A stretch of DNA of 64,000 nucleotides, taken from the NCBI GenBank assembly GCA_964621785.1, contig CAZUPD010000037.1, positions 1 through 64,000 on the forward strand, written 5' to 3'. The notes under the pieces were generated by a model. That model did no database searches. It had not been told where the DNA came from and saw only the letters and a list, made by a program, of their open reading frames with translations. The position numbers and the translations under genes are program-made. Of this stretch, positions 1 to 10,618 are shown in pieces (positions within the stretch are counted from its first letter, which is position 1; every line of letters starts with the position of its first letter). The DNA comes from JACKDW01 sp964621785. Its GTDB lineage: Bacteria > Myxococcota_A > Polyangia > Nannocystales > Nannocystaceae.

Positions 1-2075
1 GCGAGCTGAAGCCGCCGTTGCAACTGGGTCAGCGCGCCGGGAGGGTCGACCAAACGGTCGAGGCCATAGTCTCGGGCCGCTCGGGCGAGCATCGAACCTG
101 CCTCTGGCGGCAGGTTTTGTAACCGGCTGCGGTCGATCACGGCATTGCCAAATCGCAACTCGCTGACCCCCTCGATCCGCTCCCGCTGGGGGTCGAAACG
201 CAGGCTGGTTTCGTCCCGCAGGGCATCGGGCCACAGGTCGAGCAGCCACTCGGGCTCGACCACCGCAGCGCGGGAGACGACCGCACGACTGTGTGCACCT
301 TCGCGGCGTTGCTCGACGCTCAGTGCGACCACCAAACGGGCGTCGCCGATCGCACTGTTGCGCCCGAGTTGTGCATGTCCACCGTTGCAAAACGCGACCG
401 TGCGATCGCCCCGGTCGTCGCGCCGAACTTCGGCAACGCGGTCGGGAAAAGCAGTCAAAAGGGCGAGGCACAGGGCGTTGTCCCGCTCGTCGCGGCTCGG
501 CTCGACGTTCTCGCCAGAAGTAAATGTGTGTACAATTTTTTCGAGCTGGCGCGCGACCTTCCGCACCCGTGCGCAGGCCTCGGGTACGAGTTCCTGACGT
601 CCGCTCCCCCGACGTTTGGCCTGTTGAAGGTCATCGATTTCATTGAGCAGATCGCAGGCGGCCTCACGCCTCGCCGGACGGCGCCTCGCCGCCGCGGTGT
701 AAATGCTTCGCTCGGACAACAGGGCGACGGCCTGTGCCGCGAGGTCGGCAATCCCGTGTTGCGCCCCGGCGACCAGCACCCGGCCCAGTCGCGGGTGCAG
801 CGGTAGTCGCCGCATGCGTTCACCGACCTGGGTCAGCTGGCCAGACGCAGCGACTGCACCGATCTGTAACAAGAGATCATGTGCATGTGCAATTGATGCC
901 TCCAGTGGCGGGTCGAGCCAACGCAACGTCTGGAACGCGGCAAACCCCTTCAATGTCAGGAGTGCCCCGGTCAAGTCTGTCCGCAACACCTCCGGGCGAT
1001 CAAATCCAGGACGCCGGTCGTGGTCGTGCTGACTGTACAAGCGCACACAGGACCCGGCACGGGTGCGGCCTGCACGTCCGGCGCGTTGGGCCGCCGACGC
1101 CTGGGAAATCGGACGCAACTCGAGGGTCCGAAGCCCCGTCCACGGGTCGTGAGAAGCTTGGCGATGCAACCCACTGTCGATCACCGCGACGACTCCGTCG
1201 ATCGTGACGGACGTCTCCGCGACGTTGGTACTGAGAATTATTTTGTAGGTCGAACTTTTACCGACAGCCCGATCTTGCTCACTGGCCGGCATCTCGCCGT
1301 GCAATCGATGGACCGTAAATCCATGGTGTTGGGCGAGCCCGGCACAGGCTTCGGCACATTGTTGAATCTCGCGAGCTCCCGGCAAAAATATCAACACATG
1401 CCCCGCGATCGGCTGCCCACGTACGGGCTCGAGCAACCCGTGAAGAGCTCGCAAAACCCGACTTTCGAGGCTGAGCTCACGGTTGCGGGGGCTTGATTGA
1501 TAGGTGATTTCGACCGGATAGCTGCGACCCTCGCTGCAGAGATTGGCACAGGTTTCGGGCCGAAAGTAGGCACATACATGTTCCGCATCCATCGTCGCCG
1601 ACATCACGACAATCCGTAAGTCCGGCCTTTCCCCCAATTGGAGGTTGCGAAGGAGCATGAGCGCGAGATCACCGTCGAGGTGACGCTCGTGAAACTCGTC
1701 GAGAATCACAGTACGTACGCCGCGGAGGTGGGGGTTGTCGAGCAAATGCTTGAGCAACAGCCCCTCGGTCAAAAACCGGATCCGGGTGGCCTTGCTGACG
1801 TTGGATTCGAACCGAACCTGGTAGCCGCAGCGCTGACCGACCGCTTCACCGAGCAACGCGGCGACCCGTCTCGCAGCCATCCGAGCGGCGATCCGGCGCG
1901 GTTGCAACACCCAGATCTCACCGTCATCGGGCATATGCTCGAGTAACAGCAACGGTACCCGTGTCGTCTTGCCAGCCCCGGGGGGAGCCTCGATCACGAG
2001 GCAGCGCGAGTGTGCGAGCGCCCGCAGGATCTCGGGGACAACATCGTCAATCGGCAATTGGATAGGGCTCGACAC
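1..2075 (-). CDS. hrpB: ATP-dependent helicase HrpB, C-terminus beyond window edge
   Basis: Superfamily 2 DEAH-box-type helicase; the HrpB family is presumed to act on RNA, with unsettled physiological role. I read an uninterrupted minus-strand frame from a GTG at 2075 to base 1 (691 codons). It shows Walker A GAGKTT (residues 33-38), QPRRIAARM (58-66), DEFHER (126-131; HrpB has DEFH where HrpA has DEAH), MSATMDAEH, LIFLPGAREI and the motif VI stretch QRAGRAGRT. The start follows the family pattern, with LPIDDVVPEIL before Walker A; there is no strong ribosome site. HrpB is usually about 820-850 residues, so roughly 130-150 C-terminal residues lie off the window. It diverges from the gene at 2741. 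Confidence 0.9.
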   Translation of the reverse strand, partial: MSSPIQLPIDDVVPEILRALAHSRCLVIEAPPGAGKTTRVPLLLLEHMPDDGEIWVLQPRRIAARMAARRVAALLGEAVGQRCGYQVRFESNVSKATRIRFLTEGLLLKHLLDNPHLRGVRTVILDEFHERHLDGDLALMLLRNLQLGERPDLRIVVMSATMDAEHVCAYFRPETCANLCSEGRSYPVEITYQSSPRNRELSLESRVLRALHGLLEPVRGQPIAGHVLIFLPGAREIQQCAEACAGLAQHHGFTVHRLHGEMPASEQDRAVGKSSTYKIILSTNVAETSVTIDGVVAVIDSGLHRQASHDPWTGLRTLELRPISQASAAQRAGRAGRTRAGSCVRLYSQHDHDRRPGFDRPEVLRTDLTGALLTLKGFAAFQTLRWLDPPLEASIAHAHDLLLQIGAVAASGQLTQVGERMRRLPLHPRLGRVLVAGAQHGIADLAAQAVALLSERSIYTAAARRRPARREAACDLLNEIDDLQQAKRRGSGRQELVPEACARVRKVARQLEKIVHTFTSGENVEPSRDERDNALCLALLTAFPDRVAEVRRDDRGDRTVAFCNGGHAQLGRNSAIGDARLVVALSVEQRREGAHSRAVVSRAAVVEPEWLLDLWPDALRDETSLRFDPQRERIEGVSELRFGNAVIDRSRLQNLPPEAGSMLARAARDYGLDRLVDPPGALTQLQRRLQL

Positions 2076-2740
2076 CGGCGGGCGCAGGGTAGCGGATCCT
2101 AGCCCGGACTTCTCACCAACATCTCGAAGCGAGGACGGACGGCAAAGACGCTGGCGGATTGTCGAGCATCTGTCGGTCGCCTGGTCTGGACCCGAGCGAC
2201 GAAGCGCCTCGTTGCGTCACGACGCCCGGAAGACGCCATCGACCGATGGGCCTACGAACCGGCACCAGTTTGATTGGCTATACAAATTGAAATCGATCTC
2301 TGCAGGCCGCTGCGGCCTCTTCCCGCCATCGTCGCGGCAGCCCACTACCGTTCACCGGCGCAAACCTGCGGACGAGTCTTTCATTGCACACGCACATGAA
2401 CGCCGCCGTTCACATTCCCGAACGTGTCCCCTCGCATCGGCCGGCTGCGAAAAGACCTGAGAGGTCGGTCGCAGTGTTCCCGTCCGCGACCACGCGACCG
2501 ATTTCAAACCCACCGACTCCGAAGATGCCTATCTGGCTCGGACCTCAAAAACGCCCACCACTGCTCGGGCGCGCCAGATCATGTGCAAGATCGATCGGAA
2601 AAAAATCTGTCACGCGCTTGTTACAAATCGCCAAAACTGCCGCAGACCTACGTTTACAAGCGTGAATCGGCGATATTGATGAAAATTAGACATGTGAGGT
2701 AGTGGTTTCAATCGGCTGCTCGAATGCGCTATTGTCAATC
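2076..2740. other. Divergent intergenic region, no gene seen
   Basis: A 665-base stretch between divergent genes. Short frames here have no family signature and low-complexity Arg/Ser/Pro composition, so I call none. The last 130 bases become clearly AT-rich, which would suit the promoter of the gene at 2741. The nine bases CTCACCAAC at 2112-2120 recur in other intergenic tails (see findings). Confidence 0.5.
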
Positions 2741-4003
2741 ATGCAGCGCTTCGGGGGCCTCGTCAGCGGTTGCGCATTCCTCATCGTGACCGGCTGTGTT
2801 GCGGTGGACGAGCAGCCACCTGCGCCTCCGATCGAAACTTCGCTCCCGCTCGAGCGACCCGCGCAGTTGCCCCAACGCCCGGCCGATCTCGACTCGGCGA
2901 GCGCGATGAAATTCCATTTTATTGACATCGGCCAAGGCGATGCAACGCTGCTGGAATTTCCCTGCGGGGCGGTACTCATCGACACCGGTGGCGAACAAAA
3001 CGAGGAGTTCGATGGGGTCGAAGCGATCACCGATTACCTCGAAGCATTTTTCAATCGCCGCCCCGACCTCAACCGCACCCTCGATCTGGTGGTGATCACC
3101 CATCCCCACCTCGACCACGTGCGCGGGATCCCGGAAATCCTGTCGCGGTTTACGGTCCGCAATGTGGTCGACAACGGAGCCGAGGACAAACACGATCACG
3201 GCAGCGACCTGCAGATCGACTTGCACCGGTGGTTGGCCGAGCACCAGGACACCGTCGGTTACCACCAAGCACTCGCCAGCGACATCCCCGTGCCCGACGG
3301 GCTGAGCAATGCGATCATCGACCCGGTCGGAAGTTGCGAGCAAAGCCCGATCGACCCGAAGTTGACGCTGTTGTGGGGCCAAGTCACCGACGATTTGGAC
3401 ACCTACGACGACGACCCCAACAACCACAGCGTGGTGATGCGCGTGGACTTTGGCGAAACGTCGGCCCTGTTTACCGGCGACCTCGAGTTTGTCGGCATCT
3501 CGCGGATGTTCGACCACTTCAAGGGTCACGAGTCGATGTTCGACGTCGACATCTACCAGGTCGGTCACCACGGCAGCAAAAATGCCACCACCCACTACAT
3601 GATGCAGGCGATGACACCTGAGCTCGCGGTGATTTCGGCCGGGCCCTACGAGCGCAACGTCGATTGGACCGCCCGCAAGTACGGTCATCCCAACCTAGAG
3701 GCGCTGCGCCACCTGGTCTCGGCGAAGTACGGGGTCACGGGTTTTCGCGAAGAAGCCGTCGAAGTCTGGGTCGGACTCAAAGGCGCGTGGAAGAACGAAA
3801 CCAAAGAAGTCTTTGAGCGCCGCACGATCGAGCGGGCCGTGTACACCACCGGATGGGACGGCTCGGTCGTCGTCACCGGCTACGACAACGGTTGGCTCGA
3901 CGTCGAGACCGAGCGTGCAGTCCAGTGGGCCGGGGTCAAGGGCAAGCCGAAAAACGCTGAGCCGACCCTGGCGACCGCACGTCCCCGCCGGGCGACGCCC
4001 TAA
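2741..4003 (+). CDS. Metallo-beta-lactamase-fold lipoprotein, ComEC C-terminal-like
   Basis: Predicted exported lipoprotein of 420 residues. I chose the ATG at 2741 because it gives a short signal peptide ending in the lipobox VTGC (Cys19); an in-frame GTG at 2702 would add 13 residues before it. The mature part is a metallo-beta-lactamase domain of the type found at the C terminus of the DNA-uptake protein ComEC: DIGQGDATL (62-70), IDTGG (80-84), HPHLDH metal motif (121-126), FTGD (244-247) and GHHGSKN (275-281). No ComEC membrane domain accompanies it, so it is a free-standing hydrolase, probably a nuclease or phosphodiesterase at the cell surface or periplasm. The substrate is unknown. Confidence 0.8.
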   Translation: MQRFGGLVSGCAFLIVTGCVAVDEQPPAPPIETSLPLERPAQLPQRPADLDSASAMKFHFIDIGQGDATLLEFPCGAVLIDTGGEQNEEFDGVEAITDYLEAFFNRRPDLNRTLDLVVITHPHLDHVRGIPEILSRFTVRNVVDNGAEDKHDHGSDLQIDLHRWLAEHQDTVGYHQALASDIPVPDGLSNAIIDPVGSCEQSPIDPKLTLLWGQVTDDLDTYDDDPNNHSVVMRVDFGETSALFTGDLEFVGISRMFDHFKGHESMFDVDIYQVGHHGSKNATTHYMMQAMTPELAVISAGPYERNVDWTARKYGHPNLEALRHLVSAKYGVTGFREEAVEVWVGLKGAWKNETKEVFERRTIERAVYTTGWDGSVVVTGYDNGWLDVETERAVQWAGVKGKPKNAEPTLATARPRRATP

Positions 4004-4313
4004 ATCCCGCTGTGGCGCCGCAGATTTGACGGCACGTTGACACCGCGCCCGTCCCGAAGCTGGCTGCGATTGCGTGATACTACATCTTTCACTCGCATCC
4101 GGTACAAACCGGAGGCCGGGGCGCCTCGCACTCCTCGCACCCAACGACTCTGGGCCTCTCGCCGAACTTCGCCCCAACACTTCGACGCGCGGACTCGAAG
4201 CACGTCCCAAGCTTCGAGTGCCACAGCTCGAAGGATGGAAGCCCGGGCTCGAATGAATCTTCGCCGCGCCCTTGATCTCGCGTAAACTACCAAACACTTC
4301 CAGCGGTGTACGA
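4004..4313. repeat. Intergenic region with two TTCGA inverted repeats
   Basis: 310 bases between two genes pointing the same way. It holds two inverted repeats with TTCGA-type arms: CTTCGA at 4180-4185 with TCGAAG at 4195-4200, and CTTCGAG at 4212-4218 with CTCGAAG at 4227-4233. A similar pair (CTCGAA 63151-63156, TTCGAG 63173-63178) lies downstream of the nitroreductase gene. Neither is followed by a T run, so they are not typical intrinsic terminators. I see no gene here. Confidence 0.4.
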
Positions 4314-5882
4314 ATGACGGAATCGAGACCCACAACTCAACTGCGAACCCACACACGCGTTTTGGTCGCTGCGCTGGCTTTGATGTCCCATGGAGCATGT
4401 CTCTCCGCACCTGAAGTTGAACAACCGACTGTATGTAGCGATGTCCTGCAATCCTCCGAGCTGTCGCGGGAATCATTGCAGGTGCATATGGCTGCGTTGG
4501 CCGACGCGGCGACAATCCACAGCGGCACCCGCACGGCCGCGTCACCTGGATTTGACGCCTCGGCCGACTACGCCCAAGAAGTCCTCGAAGCCGCCGGTTA
4601 TACCGTGACGCGCGACTTTTTTACGTTTCAGCAATTCGAGATTCTTGCCACCCCGCAACTGCATATGCAAGCGCCGCAACAGCGCAGCTACACCCTGTGG
4701 CAAGATTTTGTCCTGTGGCGATTTGGCCGGCCCGGTCATGTCACAGCCCCCGTGTTTCCCGTCGACATCGACCTCGACAACCTCGAGGATGCCGGCACCA
4801 GCGGGTGTGAACCCGAGGATTTTGCCGAATTCCCCAGCGGACAGATCGCGCTTGTCCGCCGCGGTACCTGTACCCACGAAACCAAGGTACTTCACGCCCA
4901 AGAGGCCGGGGCGATCGGCGTGATCGAGTTCAACACCGAAGATAGGCTCTACGACTCGCGTTTTAGTCCCAACAGCGAGGTCGCGATTCCGATGTTGTTT
5001 GTCACCCATTCCCTCGGGGTCGAGCTCACCGAGCTGGCCCTGGCGGGGGAACTGGTCATGACGCTGGATATCGAGACCAGTCAACACGAGGCGACGACGT
5101 TTAATCTGATCGCCGACCATCCAGGGGGCAACCCCGATGCCCCAGTTGTCATGCTCGGTGGCCACCTCGACTCGGTCCACCACGGCGCAGGGCTCAACGA
5201 CAATGGCTCGGGCAGCGTCGCTACGTTGGCAGCCGCTGCCGCCCTCAGTACATGTACCATCAACAATCGAGTCCGCGTCGCCCTGTGGGGTGCCGAAGAA
5301 TACGGACTGGTCGGATCGGCCCATTACATCTCGGACCTGAGTGACAACAAGCTGGCCGAGATCGCCCTGTACCTCAACTTCGATATGGTTGCCTCCCCCA
5401 ACTTTGCCCGCCAGATCTACGACGGGGATGGCTCACACACCCCCGATGCCGGTCCACCTGGTTCGGATATCATTGAAGATGCATTTAATACCTTTTTTGA
5501 AGACCGCGGGCTCGAGGTGGAGCCGACCGCGTTTTCGGGGCGCTCGGACTACGGCCCGTTTATCGCCGCAGGGATCCCCGCAGGTGGACTGTTTACCGGG
5601 GCGAGTGCGAGCAAAACCGAGACCCAAGTTTCGGCCTACGGCGGCGAGTTGGGGCTTGCCTTGGATCCCTGCTACCACGCGCCCTGCGACGACTGGGCCA
5701 ACATCGATTGGGATGTCCTCACCGACATGACCCAAGCTGCTGCTTCGGTGACCGAGCGCTTCGCCACCTCGGTCGACGATCTTCCCCCGCGGCCACGGTC
5801 GTTGCGGCGGGCGTCTTTGCAGGAAGCGTTTGGCGAACATAGTCACGACATCCATGCATGTGGTCCAGACCCGTCGATCTGA
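4314..5882 (+). CDS. M28-family metallopeptidase with PA domain, exported
   Basis: Zinc-dependent exopeptidase of 522 residues, probably an aminopeptidase secreted or lipid-anchored: a signal peptide ends near Cys29 (SHGAC, an imperfect lipobox). The ATG at 4314 is chosen over the in-frame 4272 start because it places the hydrophobic segment properly. A protease-associated (PA) domain spans roughly 130-250. The M28 catalytic core shows HLDS (His284, Asp286), Asp296 in LNDNGSG, the catalytic Glu pair in GAEEYG (328-329), FDMV (Asp357) and a late His in DPCYHAPCDD. All expected zinc ligands are present, so the enzyme should be active. It fits a predatory or scavenging lifestyle. No operon partner is obvious. 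Confidence 0.88.
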   Translation: MTESRPTTQLRTHTRVLVAALALMSHGACLSAPEVEQPTVCSDVLQSSELSRESLQVHMAALADAATIHSGTRTAASPGFDASADYAQEVLEAAGYTVTRDFFTFQQFEILATPQLHMQAPQQRSYTLWQDFVLWRFGRPGHVTAPVFPVDIDLDNLEDAGTSGCEPEDFAEFPSGQIALVRRGTCTHETKVLHAQEAGAIGVIEFNTEDRLYDSRFSPNSEVAIPMLFVTHSLGVELTELALAGELVMTLDIETSQHEATTFNLIADHPGGNPDAPVVMLGGHLDSVHHGAGLNDNGSGSVATLAAAAALSTCTINNRVRVALWGAEEYGLVGSAHYISDLSDNKLAEIALYLNFDMVASPNFARQIYDGDGSHTPDAGPPGSDIIEDAFNTFFEDRGLEVEPTAFSGRSDYGPFIAAGIPAGGLFTGASASKTETQVSAYGGELGLALDPCYHAPCDDWANIDWDVLTDMTQAAASVTERFATSVDDLPPRPRSLRRASLQEAFGEHSHDIHACGPDPSI

Positions 5883-5889
5883 GCCGCGT

Positions 5890-5904
5890 CTCACCAACCT
5901 TCGG
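5890..5904. repeat. 15-mer CTCACCAACCTTCGG shared with 63075-63089
   Basis: This 15-mer lies 7 bases after the M28 stop codon and is repeated exactly at 63075-63089, 8 bases after the nitroreductase stop. A related form, CTCACCAACCCGAGG at 50875-50889, follows the S37 peptidase gene. Each contains or abuts a small AACC/GGTT-type hairpin. It may be a degenerate terminator family or a small dispersed repeat. Confidence 0.45.
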
Positions 5905-6022
5905 CTGGCTCGCAGGGCATTCGACGCCTTGGGCATGTTCCGTTTTCGTGTTCCCCAGCTTCGCCGGCGTCGACCGACCGACCCACGCACTGCGGGCCGG
6001 CCGTAACTCCTTGTATGAACAA

Positions 6023-8143
6023 TTATTTATGAGCAAACCGTCGCCGGCGTAGACCGACCAGCAACAGCCCTCCGAGTGCAACCAGCGGTGCGTTGCCACC
6101 TTCTGGAGCCGTGCGACAGTTACATCCGCCATCGTCGACCGACGAACCGCTATCGCTATCTTCGTCGGTATCCGACTCCGACGTTTCGGAGTCACTCTCG
6201 TCGCCCGATGTCGTCGTCAACGTCGTTGTCGTCGGACCTGCGGTCGTCCCGGTATCGCTGTCACTTCCGGTCGAGCCCGTGTCCGTATCGGTCGCATCGG
6301 TCGTCGTGTCGGTATCGCTGTCGCTGTCGGTCGAATCTGTATCTGTGTCCGAATCGCTATCCGTCGGATCTGTGTCCGAATCGCTGTCCGTCGGATCTGT
6401 GTCCGAATCGCTGTCCGTCGGATCTGTGTCCGTATCGCTGTCCGTCGGGTCGGTGTCCGTATCGGTATCGGTGTCCGTGTCCGTGTCGGTGTCCGTGTCC
6501 GTATCTGTGCCTCCCTCGCTTTGGCACGTGGCATCGCACCCGTCGCCTTCTTCGAGGTTCCCGTCGTCGCACTGCTCCACTCCTTCTTGGATGAACCCGT
6601 CGCCACAGGTTGCTGCGAAACAGGTCGTTGGGCAGTCGTCTGTGTCGATGTCGTTGCCATCGTCGCACTCTTCGACGCCGTCATACAAAATCCCGTCGCC
6701 ACACGACGCCATCAAACAGGTCGAAAGGCACGCATCGGTTTCGACATCGTTTGCGTCGTCGCACTCTTCGATCCCCTCGAGCACAAATCCGTCGCCGCAC
6801 GACGCGGTCACACAGGTCGTCGGACACTCGTCGGTATCTACATCATTGCCGTCATCGCACACTTCGCGCCCAGCCTGTAACAGACCGTCGCCACAACAAC
6901 TCGGCATCGGCACCCGCACGATCGCCTCGACTTCCTCCATACCATCGTCGATGTCGACCTCGAGGTAGATATACCCATCTTCGGTGAGATTGCCGGCTTG
7001 ACCAAAACCCGTCGAGGCGTTGAGGTCGGTCAGGGCGACATCCTCCATGTCGTCTTGGTCAATGTCGAAGCCGTCGACCCCCGTGCTCAACACCAACGTC
7101 GATGTATTTGCAAGATCACTCGCATCACAGGCAAAAAAGATGTGCTCTTCGCCACCAAAGCCCCACCCGTGAACTGCACTGTTATCATTGTTGAGTGCGG
7201 CCAACCGCAAAGTCGCCCCCGTGGAAATTTCGACCCCATCGAGGGTGTCTCCCTCACGCACCGCAATGGCACCGTTATAGGCGATAAATTCATCCGTATC
7301 CGTCACACCTTCCGTATCTCCGGTGAACAGGAAGTTGCCCGCGTTGTTGATCCTGACGATATCAAAGTTGTCCCAGTCATCGCCGTCACCCGTCGGACTG
7401 GCCTCCTGGGCAATGATCATCCCGTCGACCACCAGCGCACCGTCGTCGGCCGACGATCCGGTGTCAAAAAGCAGGACCGAGGCGTGGTGCATGGCATCCG
7501 CGGAAAAACTGTAGTCAAAGTCGATCCCCGCAGTATCGATCGTCTGCCCCTCGACCATGTCACCCGTGCGTAGGACGATCATGATGTCGTTGGGTTGATT
7601 GGTCGGCGAGGTGTACAACACCCGCCCCTGGGTTGTCGTGCCGCCGTTGAGGTTGTAGCCGGCGATCCAGTAGGATTGGCCCGTAGCGACCATCGTCGGA
7701 CGGCTGTGAAACGTCGTCACGCTCCCGTTGGGAAATCCCGGTGCGGGGCCTTCCTCGGCCGCGAGCAATCCGTTGTGGGTCCACACACTGTCGAGTTCGT
7801 CCGCCGACGGACTGTAAATAAACTCGTTGTTGTCACCGATGCCCATGACAACTTCTGCACTCGTCAAGGTGATGTTTTGCTCATCGCTGTTGAGCCACAC
7901 CGCCCCGTTGTCGTACCAGACAAATCGATCGCTCCCGAGGACACCGGTAAACCCACACACCCCGTTGCCGTTGATGTGCGGCTCGTTGAGGTTGGTGATC
8001 TGAACATCGCCCACGGTATCGCCGACGCGAACAATCAGATCGGCAGGTACCGTCGTTGCCGATGCGGGCTGTGCCAACAGGACTGTCACAATCCCACACG
8101 AAGCTGAACCAAACTTTAGACCCCAATGCGACCAAGCTGCCAT
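6023..8143 (-). CDS. Surface protein with DUF4215 Cys repeats and MYXO-CTERM tail
   Basis: About 706 residues from the ATG at 8143, which gives a signal peptide ending in QPASA; an ATG at 8197 or the longer frame to 8281 are alternatives. The first ~390 mature residues (beginning VPADLIVRVGDTVGD) are a repetitive beta-rich region I cannot name. Then come four DUF4215 modules of the form CGDG...CDDGN...C, an acidic TDTD/TDSD linker of more than 100 residues, and a C terminus with CNCR, a hydrophobic helix and RRRR: a MYXO-CTERM sorting signal. Known family biology says such tails are cleaved and the protein anchored at the outer surface. The linker DNA is a tandem repeat (6301-6511), so its length may vary between strains. 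Confidence 0.8.
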   Translation of the reverse strand: MAAWSHWGLKFGSASCGIVTVLLAQPASATTVPADLIVRVGDTVGDVQITNLNEPHINGNGVCGFTGVLGSDRFVWYDNGAVWLNSDEQNITLTSAEVVMGIGDNNEFIYSPSADELDSVWTHNGLLAAEEGPAPGFPNGSVTTFHSRPTMVATGQSYWIAGYNLNGGTTTQGRVLYTSPTNQPNDIMIVLRTGDMVEGQTIDTAGIDFDYSFSADAMHHASVLLFDTGSSADDGALVVDGMIIAQEASPTGDGDDWDNFDIVRINNAGNFLFTGDTEGVTDTDEFIAYNGAIAVREGDTLDGVEISTGATLRLAALNNDNSAVHGWGFGGEEHIFFACDASDLANTSTLVLSTGVDGFDIDQDDMEDVALTDLNASTGFGQAGNLTEDGYIYLEVDIDDGMEEVEAIVRVPMPSCCGDGLLQAGREVCDDGNDVDTDECPTTCVTASCGDGFVLEGIEECDDANDVETDACLSTCLMASCGDGILYDGVEECDDGNDIDTDDCPTTCFAATCGDGFIQEGVEQCDDGNLEEGDGCDATCQSEGGTDTDTDTDTDTDTDTDTDTDPTDSDTDTDPTDSDSDTDPTDSDSDTDPTDSDSDTDTDSTDSDSDTDTTTDATDTDTGSTGSDSDTGTTAGPTTTTLTTTSGDESDSETSESDTDEDSDSGSSVDDGGCNCRTAPEGGNAPLVALGGLLLVGLRRRRFAHK
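6301..6511 (-). repeat. Tandem repeats encoding the TDTD/TDSD linker
   Basis: Imperfect repeats of 6-bp units (GTCCGT and variants) and a ~30-bp unit containing CTGTCCGTCGGATCTGTGTC encode the acidic linker of the surrounding MYXO-CTERM protein. Unit multiples are in frame, so copy-number change would lengthen or shorten the spacer without breaking the gene. Confidence 0.75.
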
Positions 8144-8392
8144 ACCGGGAAGATAGCGTGCACAGGACAGGTCATACAGGTGAAATGTTGTCCTCATGCG
8201 CGAGAAGGACCGCGTTGACCATTGTTTATGGGAAATGGGACCAGACCCGCCTGTGGGGTCCAAATCCGAGAGTTCCGACACGAGGCAAAACGCTACGAGG
8301 CACCCCCACGGGCGATTGTGAGAAGAACTTGCACAAGCAACGGTGTCGACAGTCTGTGGCCTGCGGTCCGACCGGACCGCTCGATGACGCTA

Positions 8393-8725
8393 TCACGTGA
8401 ACGGCTCGTGACACGACACCCCGCCGCCTGTGACACCTTGATCGTCCCACACACAGCGGTCGATGCCTTCGCATTCGCCCTGATCGGTGATCATATGGCA
8501 AGTATTTGTACACTCATTGAGTGTCTCATCCCATCCACATCCGGGCGAGGCGTCACACGAAGCCATGCCCTCGATGTCGATACAATAATACTCGGAACTC
8601 CCGGTCTCACTGGCACTACTACTGGACGTGGTGTCCGAAGGTTCATCTCGACATGCAGGCGCGGCGGCGAGGGTCGACACGACCAACACCGCCGGCATCT
8701 TGAGTTTTTGGTATCGCCCACCCAC
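8393..8725 (-). CDS. Small Cys-rich lipoprotein, unknown function
   Basis: About 110 residues; I do not recognise a named family. The GTG at 8725 is preferred because it puts Lys/Arg residues ahead of the hydrophobic core that ends in a lipobox-like APAC; an ATG at 8698 would lack a positive n-region. After a Ser/Thr-rich spacer the mature part has two similar modules with the pattern C-x(5,6)-C-x-W-(acidic)...C: CDASPGCGWDE and CEGIDRCVWDD. The even spacing of cysteines suggests disulfide-bonded modules outside the cytoplasm. It sits just downstream of rpoD in the same direction, but an exported protein is unlikely to belong functionally to that operon. Confidence 0.6.
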   Translation of the reverse strand: MGGRYQKLKMPAVLVVSTLAAAPACRDEPSDTTSSSSASETGSSEYYCIDIEGMASCDASPGCGWDETLNECTNTCHMITDQGECEGIDRCVWDDQGVTGGGVSCHEPFT

Positions 8726-8793
8726 AACGCGATTGTACCGCCAATGACCAAGCGGCCCGGAGATTTCACTCGCGGGCCGTTTGATCGGCACAA

Positions 8794-10596
<1,803 letters not shown>

Positions 10597-10618
10597 GTGT
10601 AACTTCAACCTTTGGGCT

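Noticed and set aside
145..1496. Several plus-strand frames in the first 1.5 kb
   Set aside because: The minus strand carries a continuous HrpB helicase with Walker A, DEFH and motif VI.
2735..3688. 317-codon minus-strand frame
   Set aside because: Antisense to the metallo-beta-lactamase-fold gene with all catalytic motifs on the plus strand.
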